From: Candidatus Stoquefichus sp.
GTDB taxonomy: Bacteria; Bacillota_I; Bacilli_A; Erysipelotrichales; Coprobacillaceae
Direction: 5' to 3'
Assembly: GCA_021768625.1 (NCBI GenBank)
Contig: JAETUM010000001.1
Coordinates: forward strand, 1-64,000
DNA: 64,000 nt
Shown here: positions 8,751-17,351 of the stretch, in pieces
Numbering within the stretch: position 1 is the first letter of the stretch
Layout of the letters: the number at the start of each line of letters is the position of its first letter
Position numbers and translations under genes: made by a program
Notes under the pieces: generated by a model
The model's input: only the letters and a program-made list of their open reading frames with translations
Told to the model about the DNA's origin: nothing
Databases searched by the model: none

Positions 8751-8992
8751 TATGATACCCCTATACTTATCACTCATTTTATAAAAATTCTAACTCTAAT
8801 AAGTTTTCTATTCAAATCATAAAATTGAATTACTTCTTATTATCTTCCTAAGATATATCAACAATTTCTCAATTTGTTTCCATATAATACATTTAGCAAA
8901 TGTATTATATATATTTTAGATGTATAACACAAGTCATTCATATATCTTTTAAACAAATATTAATATAATAACTAATCAAATATTAACCATTA

Positions 8993-9028
8993 AAAAAAGG
9001 GGTAATAGAAACATTCTAACCCTTTTTG
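8993..9028 (-). terminator. Terminator of the ABC importer/phosphatase operon
   Basis: An A-rich arm with GGGGT pairs with AACCCC and a T run, so it can work on both strands. It lies about 55 bases after the PHP gene stop on the minus strand. The remaining intergenic stretch 8751-8992 is AT-rich; it presumably holds the promoter of the hydrolase gene, but I see no clear -35/-10 pair. Confidence 0.65.
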
Positions 9029-9082
9029 TATTCATTAGTTTTCAATGATTATCATTTATATAAAAATCAAATATATAAATTA

Positions 9083-9862
9083 TTATATTTTTAATTGATC
9101 GAATGATGACACATATTGAAGATGTATACCTTCTAGTATCTCTTGACATTTATCAATTCTTGTTTTTTCTAATAATGTTACAGGTTTATGAGCATCATAA
9201 CCAAAACAAACTTTACAATGATATTGACTTGCAATTTGAAAAAAGTCTCTATATGGATATGCATATTTGATTGTATCAAAATAAAGTTGACCATATCTCA
9301 ATCCATTTAAATTAATTTCTAAAACTGCATCATTTCTTATTGCTGCATTACAAATAATATGTGCTGCTCTTTGACATGCTTCATTAAAGCATCTTCGCCC
9401 TAACATAAAGAAATCAGGATGAGCAACATACTTTGTTAATCCTAAATCTAAAGCTTTTTCTATTTGATGTGCATATGTTATTACATCTTCATCACTACAA
9501 TAAAAATCGTAATTATATCCATCAAAATATTTATAATGTTGTCCTATAATAAAATAGTCACATTTATCTTTCATAGATAATAAATAATCTTTTTGATTAT
9601 CATAGTACTCTATTTCAAATCCAACAAGAATTTTTATTTTATCTTTATATTTTTCTTTTAATAATTTCATTGTATTTAAATATTCTTCAACATCTCTATT
9701 AAACATACGTTCACTTTCAATTTCTACATTTGGATAAGGCATATGCTCACTAAAACCTATGACTTCCATTTTTGCATCTATAGCTGCTTGTATATATTGT
9801 TCATCATATCCAAAAGCATGATGACATCTATATGTATGAGTATGTAAATTAAATGTCTGCAT
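9083..9862 (-). CDS. PHP-domain phosphoesterase (histidinol-phosphatase HisJ-like)
   Basis: A 259-residue metal-dependent phosphoesterase of the PHP fold. The first metal motif NLHTHTYRCHHAFG lies at residues 4-17, FSEHMPYP follows, then FEIEYY, IGQHYK, AHPDF and a late GYDAHKP, which together supply the His/Asp/Glu ligands. Start chosen at the ATG at 9862 because GGAGGT lies eight bases upstream; the frame overlaps the preceding ABC ATPase gene by 14 bases. In this operon no his gene is present, so a phosphomonoesterase acting on the imported compound is more likely than histidine synthesis. That is inference from context. Confidence 0.82.
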   Translation of the reverse strand: MQTFNLHTHTYRCHHAFGYDEQYIQAAIDAKMEVIGFSEHMPYPNVEIESERMFNRDVEEYLNTMKLLKEKYKDKIKILVGFEIEYYDNQKDYLLSMKDKCDYFIIGQHYKYFDGYNYDFYCSDEDVITYAHQIEKALDLGLTKYVAHPDFFMLGRRCFNEACQRAAHIICNAAIRNDAVLEINLNGLRYGQLYFDTIKYAYPYRDFFQIASQYHCKVCFGYDAHKPVTLLEKTRIDKCQEILEGIHLQYVSSFDQLKI

Positions 9863-10874
9863 TTTCACTAACCTCCAAAATATTGTGCTGATCTATACCA
9901 AAATATATAGAACTATTTGGTTCATATAAAGTAAAACTTCTAAATAAAACATCAGCATGGAATTTAATCTCCTGACATTTCAAACTATACCTTAATACAT
10001 TACCATGTGATAAATATGAAACAATAGTTGCTTGTCCAATATAATCAGCATCTAATATCTTTTCTTTTGAAAGTTGAATCGTCTCAGGTCTAAGTGCAAC
10101 ATAAGAAGAATTCAATGATAATGAAGGAAAAATATTTTTTAGTGATTGACTTTCTATAATGTTATAATTTCCTATAAACTCAGCAGCAAATTTTGTTTTT
10201 GGTGCTGTATATATATCTACAGGTGAACCTGACTGTTCAATATTTCCCTGATTAAATAAATGAATACAATCAGACATAATCATTGCTTCATCTTGATCAT
10301 GAGTAACAAATATTGTTGTAATACCTAATTTTTTTTGAATATATTTTATTTTTTCTTGTAATGATTTTCTTAGTTTTGCATCTATAGCACTTAATGGTTC
10401 ATCTAATAATAAAACTTTTGGTTCTTGAACAATTGAACGTGCCAAAGCAACTCTTTGTTGTTGTCCACCACTTAATTCATGAGGATAAGCATGTTCCCTT
10501 CCAACCAAATCTACCATTTTTAATGCAGCAGAGACTTTTTGTTCTATTTCATCCTTAGAACTCTTCTTTTGTTTTAAAGGAAAAGCTATATTTTCATAAA
10601 CATTCATATTAGGAAATAATGAATATTGTTGAAAAACCATCCCTATTCCTCTTTCTTGAGGTTGTAAATTTGTAATGTTTACCCCATCTAAGTATATTTC
10701 CCCTTCTGTTACTTCCTCTAAACCTGCTAAGCATCTTAAAAGAGTTGATTTACCACAGCCTGATGGACCTAGTAGAGTTACAAGATTTCCTTTTTCTATC
10801 GATAGATTAATTCCTTTTAAAACTATATGATCATCAAATTTTTTAATAATATTTCTAAACTCAATAAAAGCCAT
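9849..10874 (-). CDS. ABC importer ATP-binding subunit (spermidine/iron/phosphonate-type)
   Basis: A 341-residue ATPase when started at the ATG at 10874 (AAGAGGAA upstream). It carries Walker A GPSGCGKST, Q-loop FQQYSLFP, signature LSGGQQQR, Walker B VLLLDEP and the switch His in FVTHDQDEA, followed by a C-terminal OB-like regulatory domain with FIGNYN and LRPETI. This is the PotA/FbpC/PhnT architecture of high-affinity importers. It couples to the two permeases upstream in the operon and energises uptake of the ligand caught by the lipoprotein at 13313-14404. Confidence 0.92.
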   Translation of the reverse strand: MAFIEFRNIIKKFDDHIVLKGINLSIEKGNLVTLLGPSGCGKSTLLRCLAGLEEVTEGEIYLDGVNITNLQPQERGIGMVFQQYSLFPNMNVYENIAFPLKQKKSSKDEIEQKVSAALKMVDLVGREHAYPHELSGGQQQRVALARSIVQEPKVLLLDEPLSAIDAKLRKSLQEKIKYIQKKLGITTIFVTHDQDEAMIMSDCIHLFNQGNIEQSGSPVDIYTAPKTKFAAEFIGNYNIIESQSLKNIFPSLSLNSSYVALRPETIQLSKEKILDADYIGQATIVSYLSHGNVLRYSLKCQEIKFHADVLFRSFTLYEPNSSIYFGIDQHNILEVSENADI

Positions 10875-10888
10875 TTTTATTCCTCTTT

Positions 10889-11668
10889 TCATTTTGATTT
10901 ATTTTCTAGATAACTAGCGATTCTAGAAACAAATAAAGTCGTTACAAATAAAATAACAATAATTGCACTGGTCATCTGTCCAGATTTACTCATTGCTTTA
11001 TATAAATACATTGAAGCTGTTTGAAAATAACTTCCTCCTATAATATTAACTATAACAAAATCTGCAAAGATCATAGCTATAGAAATCATCATAGAAACAA
11101 CGATTCCTGATACCATATTTGGTAAAATAATCATAAAAAATGCCTTTGGCTTACTGCATCCTAACATCGTAGCAGCTTCTATTAATGTATGTACATGAAT
11201 AGCATGAAGACTATTTCTTAATCCACGATAAATATAAGGTAAAATAATAATACAATATGTTCCAACTAATAAAATAAATCTATTAGATAGAATACCCCCT
11301 ATACCTGAATACAATGATAAAACTCCTACAGCAATAATAATACCTTGAATAGCATAAGGAATCGTACATAAAACTTCAATTATCCTCTCTAATTTTGGAA
11401 AATATAATGTTGTAACATACATAACCAAAATCATAGCTATTGTACAAACAAGTACAGGAACGAATGAAATAACTAAAGACCTTAATAATGATGCTATAAA
11501 CAAAGGATCACTTAGAATTTGTTCATAGTACTTAAAAGTAAATCCAGAAGGGAGTATAGATGTCCATTCATTAAAAACTGAATAAATAAATGTTAATATT
11601 AAAGGAATTAATAAATATGTTGCAATAACTATAATAATACCTTTATCTAATATTGAACTTTTTCTCAT
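10889..11668 (-). CDS. ABC importer permease, second subunit
   Basis: A 259-residue membrane protein with six hydrophobic segments and the EAA-loop region EAATMLGCSKPKAFFMIILPN (about 163-183) that docks on the ATPase. Its start overlaps the stop of the first permease as ATGA, showing translational coupling. It belongs to the binding-protein-dependent permease family seen in thiamine, iron, phosphonate and sugar-phosphate importers. It forms the transmembrane channel as a heterodimer with the preceding gene product. Confidence 0.9.
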   Translation of the reverse strand: MRKSSILDKGIIIVIATYLLIPLILTFIYSVFNEWTSILPSGFTFKYYEQILSDPLFIASLLRSLVISFVPVLVCTIAMILVMYVTTLYFPKLERIIEVLCTIPYAIQGIIIAVGVLSLYSGIGGILSNRFILLVGTYCIIILPYIYRGLRNSLHAIHVHTLIEAATMLGCSKPKAFFMIILPNMVSGIVVSMMISIAMIFADFVIVNIIGGSYFQTASMYLYKAMSKSGQMTSAIIVILFVTTLFVSRIASYLENKSK

Positions 11669-12498
11669 TGCAAATGTTCTCCTTGCTTTTGAATTTTACT
11701 TAAAATAAGTGTTGCTAAAACCATTAATAGCATAAGAACAACAGCTAATGCAGAGCCAAATTCCTTAGCTTGTACCAAATCTCCAACAAATTGTTCAGAA
11801 ATACGTACTGGCAATAACATAGCATTACTTGAAAGTAGTGCATATCCTGTTGCATATGCAGCTATTGCATTAGCAAATAATACGCTAAATGTTCCTAATA
11901 TACTTGGTAATAAATTAGGAATAGCAACTTTAAACCAGTATGTGAATTTTGATCCACCTAACAATTGTACCGCTTCTTTCCATTCTTTTTTTATTAAATC
12001 AAATGAAGGTAATAGCAATAATGTTGCTAATGGTATTTGAAAATACACATAAGTTAAAATTAAACCCTTCAGTGAATATAAATCAAAAACTTTTAATAAA
12101 TCAAATCCTAAGTTTTTCATAAATAATGTAATAACCCCAGTATTTCCTAATAAAATAATAAAAGCAAAAGCTAGAGGAATACCTGCAAAATTAGAAGTAA
12201 TATTTAAAATTGTTCGAAAAAATTTTCCAGTTCTTTTATTTGTATGAACTGCCTTTGCTCCTAAAAAAGATATAATAATCCCCAAAATTGATGAAACCAT
12301 AGCAATAATAAGACTTCCCTTGATAGAATCAATATACAAATCTGTAGTTAAAATCTTTATAAAATGCTCTAATGTAAAGCCAATCCCATCAATTGGTGAA
12401 AAACTTCTCACTACAATAGATACCAATGGTGCCAATTCAAATAAAAGAATAATAATAAGAAAAGGTACTAATGCTATTAAGGATTTTTTATTTTTCAT
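11665..12498 (-). CDS. ABC importer permease, first subunit
   Basis: A 277-residue polytopic membrane protein with about six helices and the EAA-type loop KEAVQLLGGSKFTYWFKV near residues 174-191. It overlaps the phosphatase-like gene by 11 bases upstream and the second permease by 4 bases downstream. The N-terminal helix LIALVPFLIIILLFEL is typical for this family. Its role is the heterodimeric membrane channel of the importer. Confidence 0.9.
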   Translation of the reverse strand: MKNKKSLIALVPFLIIILLFELAPLVSIVVRSFSPIDGIGFTLEHFIKILTTDLYIDSIKGSLIIAMVSSILGIIISFLGAKAVHTNKRTGKFFRTILNITSNFAGIPLAFAFIILLGNTGVITLFMKNLGFDLLKVFDLYSLKGLILTYVYFQIPLATLLLLPSFDLIKKEWKEAVQLLGGSKFTYWFKVAIPNLLPSILGTFSVLFANAIAAYATGYALLSSNAMLLPVRISEQFVGDLVQAKEFGSALAVVLMLLMVLATLILSKIQKQGEHLQ

Positions 12499-13303
12499 TA
12501 AACTTCACCTCTAATTCTGCCATATCTTTTGTAGGTTTTAATCCTAATATTTTACACATCAAGGGAGCATATTGTAATGTATTGATTGTCATAGACATAT
12601 CTTTATTAATTTTATCATCAATCACATACATTAAACTTTCCCTTTGTAATAAGCTATTTCCACCATGTAATCCCAGTTCGTCCATTCCATGATCACTGGC
12701 TACAATAATGCTATAACCCTTTTCTACTAAAAAAGGTATAAGAGTAGATAAATATAAATTATTGTTCATAGTCGCAACATGATACTCTTTGCTTTTAGAA
12801 CCATATAAATGTCCATTATAATCAATATTCATAGGATGAATAAAGACAAAGTCAGAATGGTATTTTTCTATCATTTGATAAGCAATAGAATATAAATGGC
12901 TATCTGGAAAAGTATCTTCATAATAGAAGAATCCATTTTGAATCTTTTTTGAATCATCATGTAAAATAATATCTTTCATGGGATGAAATGGTGTACCTAT
13001 ATAAAGTTCACTAATCCAATGATATGCAACTGCAAGACTTGTTAATCCTGCTGTTGCACATAAATCAAAGACACTTGTCTGGTTAGACAATCTATTGACA
13101 TAATTGTTTGTAATTTGATGTTGAGATACAGGTAATCCTGTAAATATCGTTTCATACATTGGTCTTGATAATGAAGGCAATTCCCCATGAACATGCAATT
13201 TTGCACATTTTTTACTTTCAACCAAATGTTCTAAATAACCTAAACTATTTTGAGCGGTTTCATAATTTAAACCATCTAATAATATAAATGCTAATCGACC
13301 CAT
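12488..13303 (-). CDS. Alkaline-phosphatase-superfamily phosphodiesterase/phosphonate hydrolase-like
   Basis: A 271-residue enzyme of the nucleotide pyrophosphatase/phosphodiesterase branch. Seen are FILLDGLN (metal Asp, residues 6-13), PSLSRPMYETIFTG (about 43-56, the candidate Ser/Thr nucleophile), NIDYNGHLYG (Asp/His) and ASDHGMDELGLHGG (Asp-His and final His). No signal peptide is present, so it acts in the cytoplasm. Being inside an importer operon beside a PHP phosphoesterase, it probably hydrolyses the imported phosphodiester, phosphomonoester or phosphonate. It is shorter than the usual 400-450 residues of secreted members and close to compact cytoplasmic ones. Confidence 0.78.
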   Translation of the reverse strand: MGRLAFILLDGLNYETAQNSLGYLEHLVESKKCAKLHVHGELPSLSRPMYETIFTGLPVSQHQITNNYVNRLSNQTSVFDLCATAGLTSLAVAYHWISELYIGTPFHPMKDIILHDDSKKIQNGFFYYEDTFPDSHLYSIAYQMIEKYHSDFVFIHPMNIDYNGHLYGSKSKEYHVATMNNNLYLSTLIPFLVEKGYSIIVASDHGMDELGLHGGNSLLQRESLMYVIDDKINKDMSMTINTLQYAPLMCKILGLKPTKDMAELEVKFNEK

Positions 13304-13312
13304 AATACTACC

Positions 13313-14404
13313 CTACTTAGCATATGCCATAACATTTTCTTTCCACTCTTGAGCAATTGACTTTGTTGTTTTATCCCATGCTGCTTGATCTTTAATCATT
13401 CGTGATGTTTTATATTGCTCATCAGGTAATAATTTACTTTTAACTTCATCTGGTAATTTAATATTTCTTACTGGACGAGCATATCCTTTTGCAAGATTAA
13501 TCTGCCCTTGATCACTTAAAATATATTCTCTTGCTAAGGCAGCAGCATAAGGTCTTTGAGTATATCGATTAATAATTGTACAATAACCACTTTGGATTGA
13601 ACCTTCAGCTGGAATATTGATTTCAAATGAAGCATTTGGATTGTTTTGTAAGATTTGATCTCTATAACCTAATGCATTATAATCCCATAATAAAGCAACT
13701 TCTATTTCACCTTTTTCCAATCTAGATATTGAAAATTCTCCTTTATCAATTCTACCTTGTTCTGCTAATTTTCTAAAATACTCTAATCCTGGCTGAATAT
13801 TACTCTCACTACCTCCATTAGCTATTGCTGCTGCTAATACTACAAATTGTGCTTGATTCGCTGTTGCTACATCACCAATAGAAACCTTATAATTCCCATT
13901 TAAAATATCTTGAAAAGATTTTGGTGGATTTTTGACTAATTTTGTATTTGTCATAATAGATAACGTACCATAATATGCAATAATCCAATTTCCTTCTTCA
14001 TCTTTTGCCCAATCTGGAATACTATCCCAATAAGATGTTTTATAAGGTAAAGTCAACCCTTTTTCTACTGCAATTGGTCCAAATGCTTGTCCAACATCTC
14101 CAATATCCTTAGTTGCATCATCTTTTTCAGACTCAAATAAAGATAATTCTTCTGCTGAAGACATATCCGTATCATTATGAGCAATACCATATTCTTTTGT
14201 GATACCTTCCCATGTATCTTTCCAATCAGCCCAAGAATCTGGCATACCAACTGATTCAATCTTTCCATCTTCTTTTGCCTTTTCAACAATTTCATCAATA
14301 GACATACTATTTAAATCAACCACTGATGATGTTGTTGACGTACCGCATGCACTTAAAGTTAACAAACATGCTAACATACCTACTAATAATTTTTTATTCT
14401 TCAT
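13313..14404 (-). CDS. ABC importer substrate-binding lipoprotein
   Basis: A 363-residue lipoprotein with signal peptide and lipobox LSAC (Cys at about 20), so it is anchored outside the membrane. The mature part is a two-lobed periplasmic-binding-protein fold of the iron/thiamine/phosphonate/sugar-phosphate cluster (segments with WIIAYYGTLSIMTNTKL and GDVATANQAQFVVLAAAIA). AGGAGGTTATTT precedes the ATG. It is the first gene of the six-gene operon ending at 9083. The 193 bases upstream (14405-14597) are AT-rich and hold the inverted repeat AAAAAGTTAA...TTAACAAAAAG, a possible operator; the group IIC intron ends at 14598. Confidence 0.88.
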   Translation of the reverse strand: MKNKKLLVGMLACLLTLSACGTSTTSSVVDLNSMSIDEIVEKAKEDGKIESVGMPDSWADWKDTWEGITKEYGIAHNDTDMSSAEELSLFESEKDDATKDIGDVGQAFGPIAVEKGLTLPYKTSYWDSIPDWAKDEEGNWIIAYYGTLSIMTNTKLVKNPPKSFQDILNGNYKVSIGDVATANQAQFVVLAAAIANGGSESNIQPGLEYFRKLAEQGRIDKGEFSISRLEKGEIEVALLWDYNALGYRDQILQNNPNASFEINIPAEGSIQSGYCTIINRYTQRPYAAALAREYILSDQGQINLAKGYARPVRNIKLPDEVKSKLLPDEQYKTSRMIKDQAAWDKTTKSIAQEWKENVMAYAK

Positions 14405-14597
14405 AAATAACCTCCTATTAAAAAATTACACTTTATTTATAAAACTTTTGAATATTATTAAATATCATATAACGTTAATAAAAAGTTATCTTTTTGTTAA
14501 CAGGTATTAACTTTTTGTAAAGCCTAAAAATATATCTTTTAATGACTTTTATTATTTATTCATTATAACTATGTTTCAAAATACAATTAATTTCATA

Positions 14598-14682
14598 ATC
14601 GAGTAGGAGAAAATAGATAAATTACTTATTTATTTTCGTCCTCTCACACCACCAGTGCATGCCGTTCGGCACACGGCGGTTC
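14598..14682 (-). ncRNA. Group II intron domains V and VI
   Basis: Domain V is GAACCGCCGTG paired through a GAAC-closed hairpin to CACTGGTGGTGTG, at 14645-14682 (minus strand), just after the RT stop codon. Domain VI follows as a long AT-rich stem from GAGAGGACG to TTTTCTCCTACTCGAT, which contains the 3' splice end at 14598. Confidence 0.85.
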
Positions 14683-14692
14683 AAATCTATAA

Positions 14693-15976
14693 CTAAATAT
14701 GTTTTAACTGATATTGGTCTAGTAGTGATACTAGGCCATTATATTCTAGTACTTCATTTCTGAGTGCATAATTCAATGGTTGTGATATGGCTATCCTTGC
14801 ATATCCCTTTCTTGAATACGCTGTTCTTGTTGCCCTATTCTTATTCACTCCCAACTTCATCATCATCTTGATTCTCTTTTTGGGTGTTTTCCATTGTTTC
14901 CATATGCACATTCTTATCCTAAATCGTAGCCAACTATCTATTTGCTTACACTTCATTTTGAAATTTCCTATCCTAAAGTAGTTTACCCATCCTACTACAA
15001 GTTGTTTAATCTTTAGGTACCTATATCTTAGGCTTACTGACCAACTTCTTGATGTTAGCTGTTTTACTTTGGCTTTTAGTTTTGCTATTGATATCTCATG
15101 TGGCTTTGCCTTATATACTCCGCCTGCATTATAGTCTTTGTAAAATCCAAATCCTAAATACTTGATATCGTTTGGTTTGCTTACTTTGCTTTTTGTCATA
15201 TTAACTTTTAAACCTAGTTTGTTTTCTATGTACTTTGATACATTCTTCATGACTCTGTCTGCTGCCTTTGATGAATGTACCAATATAATACAGTCATCTG
15301 CATATCTTACAAACTTTAGTCCTCTTGATTCAAGTTCCTTATCCACTTCATTAAGTACTACATTACTTAATAGCGGTGATAAATTCCCTCCCTGTGGTGT
15401 TCCTATGACAGATTCCTTATATTCATTATCTATCATAATTCCACTCATCAAGAATTTCCTTATAAGTGATACGATTTCTCCATTCTTGACATCCTTCATA
15501 ATCAATGAGATAAGCTTGTCATGATGGACATTGTCAAAGAATTTCTCTAGGTCAATATCCACTACCCATTCATACCCATCATTCATGTATTCAAGTGCTT
15601 TGATTATCGCCATCTCACAACATCGGTTTGGTCTAAATCCATAGCTCGAATCACTGAATAGTGGTTCATAAATTGGTGTAAGTATCTGTACTATCGCCTG
15701 TTGTATTAATCTGTCAATGACCGTAGGAACTCCTAGATTTCTTGTCCCACCATTGTCTTTGGGTATTTCTACTCTTTTTACAGGACTTGGTTTATATTTC
15801 CTTGTTCTTATCTGTTCCTTTATGACATCTAGATTTTCTTCAAGATATCCTTTGAGTTCACTGACAGTCATTCCATCAATGCCAGGTGCTCCTTTATTTC
15901 TTTTGACCTGTTTGTATGCTTCATTGATATTTTCATCACTGAGCATCTTTTCTAGTAATGTGTTATCAGTTTTCAA
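14693..15976 (-). CDS. ltrA: Group II intron reverse transcriptase/maturase (no endonuclease domain)
   Basis: A 427-residue intron-encoded protein. RT blocks seen include the N-terminal NKGAPGIDGMT, PKDNGGTRNLGVPTV, DIDLEKFFDNVHH, GTPQGGNLSPLLSN and the catalytic FVRYADDC. A maturase X domain follows (VGWVNYFRIGNFK, then basic helices). No HNH endonuclease region follows, as is normal for class C introns. The catalytic residues are intact, so the intron may still be mobile or at least splicing-competent. The start follows GGAGGTAAC; the protein lies inside intron domain IV. Confidence 0.93.
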   Translation of the reverse strand: MKTDNTLLEKMLSDENINEAYKQVKRNKGAPGIDGMTVSELKGYLEENLDVIKEQIRTRKYKPSPVKRVEIPKDNGGTRNLGVPTVIDRLIQQAIVQILTPIYEPLFSDSSYGFRPNRCCEMAIIKALEYMNDGYEWVVDIDLEKFFDNVHHDKLISLIMKDVKNGEIVSLIRKFLMSGIMIDNEYKESVIGTPQGGNLSPLLSNVVLNEVDKELESRGLKFVRYADDCIILVHSSKAADRVMKNVSKYIENKLGLKVNMTKSKVSKPNDIKYLGFGFYKDYNAGGVYKAKPHEISIAKLKAKVKQLTSRSWSVSLRYRYLKIKQLVVGWVNYFRIGNFKMKCKQIDSWLRFRIRMCIWKQWKTPKKRIKMMMKLGVNKNRATRTAYSRKGYARIAISQPLNYALRNEVLEYNGLVSLLDQYQLKHI

Positions 15977-16502
15977 TATTCGTTACCTCCATTTCTTCGC
16001 TTACCTATGCACTCACTTCCACTTTCATCCGTTCTTTGTCTACTCATGGCACTAGTTTTCCTTATATCCCAAGACCATGCATAAGTACAATTCCCATTTC
16101 AATAACTGATAGATTTGTTCAGTCCTTCACTCCATTACCATTACAGTAACTTCCTCACTACTACGACCTCGGCTGACTTCTTGTGATTCGTTGTTACTAG
16201 GATATTCTTATCCATCACAAGACCTCCCGGGATAAGGTCATATCTCTTTCCCTCCATATATCCGCCATATTTACATATAACAGTTCTATTCCGCAACCTC
16301 TTATGACTTCGTGTTGTTTTGCACACTCATCCCCATTATATGCCTGATATGATTCGTATTCCTCGGACCAGAGTTTTGCCTCCATCTTCTTTCAGATTCC
16401 ACCTCACGGTGGACACCCTTGATATTGGCTAGTGGTTGGCAGTTGCGACATCGCCCCCACAGTGGACTTTCACCACCTAGATATATGCCATGCCCGGCAT
16501 AC

Positions 16503-16534
16503 AAAAAAGATATGACCATTTTCATGATCATATC
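16503..16534 (-). terminator. Rubrerythrin terminator, target of the intron
   Basis: On the minus strand an 11-base-pair stem with one mismatch, GATATGATCAT paired with ATGGTCATATC, is followed by six Ts and then immediately by the intron 5' end. Confidence 0.88.
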
Positions 16535-16558
16535 TCAAAATTAATAAATTCAACTTTT

Positions 16559-17104
16559 TTATTTTCCAAAATATCTTTTTAATAATCCAGCAAATGCTTT
16601 TCCATGTCTAGCTTCATCTCTAGCCATTTCATGTACAGTATCATGAATTGCATCTAAATCAGCAGCTTTAGCACGTTTAGCTAAATCAACTTTACCTGCA
16701 GTTGCTCCATTTTCAGCATCTACACGTAATTGAAGATTCTTTTCAGTAGAATCAGTAACAACTTCTCCTAATAATTCAGCGAATTTAGCTGCATGTTCTG
16801 CTTCTTCCCAAGCTGCTTTTTCATAATATAATCCAATTTCTGGATATCCTTCTCTATGTGCAACTCTAGCCATTGCTAAATACATACCAACTTCACTACA
16901 TTCACCTTCAAAGTTAGCTCTTAAATCTTTAATAATATCTTCAGAAACACCTTGTGCTACTCCTACAACATGTTCAGCTGCCCAAGTCATTTCTCCTTCT
17001 TGTTTTGTGAATTTATCTGCCCCTACTTTACATACAGGACATTGTTCTGGTGCACTATCACCTTCATGTACGTAACCACATACGCTACAAACCCATTTTG
17101 CCAT
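16559..17104 (-). CDS. Reverse rubrerythrin (peroxide reductase)
   Basis: A 181-residue non-heme iron protein that reduces hydrogen peroxide in anaerobes. A rubredoxin-like domain comes first ([16 protein letters not shown], then CPVCK, residues 4-25), followed by a diiron four-helix bundle with ExxxxxxY and EExxH segments: [30 protein letters not shown] and [11 protein letters not shown]. This domain order, inverted relative to classical rubrerythrin, is the reverse type. It has its own promoter (TTGATT, 16 bases, TATAAT at 17138-17165), GGAGG, and a terminator, so it is monocistronic. The Fur/PerR-like box upstream suggests control by iron or peroxide. Confidence 0.93.
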   Translation of the reverse strand: MAKWVCSVCGYVHEGDSAPEQCPVCKVGADKFTKQEGEMTWAAEHVVGVAQGVSEDIIKDLRANFEGECSEVGMYLAMARVAHREGYPEIGLYYEKAAWEEAEHAAKFAELLGEVVTDSTEKNLQLRVDAENGATAGKVDLAKRAKAADLDAIHDTVHEMARDEARHGKAFAGLLKRYFGK

Positions 17105-17137
17105 AATTTTTTTCCTCCTATTTTATTATCTGGCTTT

Positions 17138-17190
17138 ATTATACTACAAAATTTGTAAAAATCAAGTAATTTAATAATAATAATCATTAC
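17138..17190 (-). promoter_or_regulatory. Rubrerythrin promoter with Fur/PerR-like box
   Basis: Minus-strand -10 TATAAT at 17138-17143 and -35 TTGATT at 17160-17165 with a 16-base spacer. Just upstream, 17174-17190 reads ATAATAATAATCATTAC on the plus strand, differing at two positions from the core of the Fur consensus ATAATGATAATCATTAT. PerR boxes are similar, and rubrerythrins are commonly PerR targets in anaerobic Firmicutes. Confidence 0.55.
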
Positions 17191-17210
17191 TATTTAATAA
17201 AAATCATTTA

Positions 17211-17239
17211 TTGTCTTTTACTTATAACTCATGTATAAT
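17211..17239 (+). promoter_or_regulatory. Promoter of the panT-coaBC-coaX operon, with about 105-base leader
   Basis: TTGTCT at 17211-17216, a 17-base spacer, and TATAAT at 17234-17239. Transcription would start near 17246, leaving a leader of about 105 bases before the ATG at 17352. The leader holds GTTAAAG pairing with CTTTTAAC and a small TCGC/GCGA hairpin. It may be regulatory, but no known riboswitch was recognised. Confidence 0.6.
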
Positions 17240-17351
17240 AGCTTTGTTAAAGGAGATATCTATAGTAATGACTTTTTAGCATTAACTTTATTAATCTTTT
17301 AACAAATTTAATAAAACGTCGCATTCTTTTGAAGCGATAGTGGAGGTAAAA

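Larger units (their letters stand above)
14598..16502 (-). mobile_element. Group IIC intron with reverse transcriptase, about 1.9 kb
   Basis: Read on the minus strand, the element starts GTATGCCGGGCATGG at 16502 and ends CCTACTCGAT at 14598. The ribozyme segments GGGTGTCC...GGAATCTGAA, GGTCCGAGGAA and the domain V core (14645-14682) match the Oceanobacillus iheyensis group IIC intron from memory. The 5' end lies directly after the T run of the rubrerythrin terminator, which is the known target preference of class C introns. It carries one complete RT gene. The ends are called from sequence consensus and are likely within a base or two. Confidence 0.9.

Noticed and set aside
16141-16531. Two minus-strand frames upstream of the intron reverse transcriptase
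   Set aside because: They fall within ribozyme domains I-III of the group IIC intron, whose RNA structure explains the sequence.
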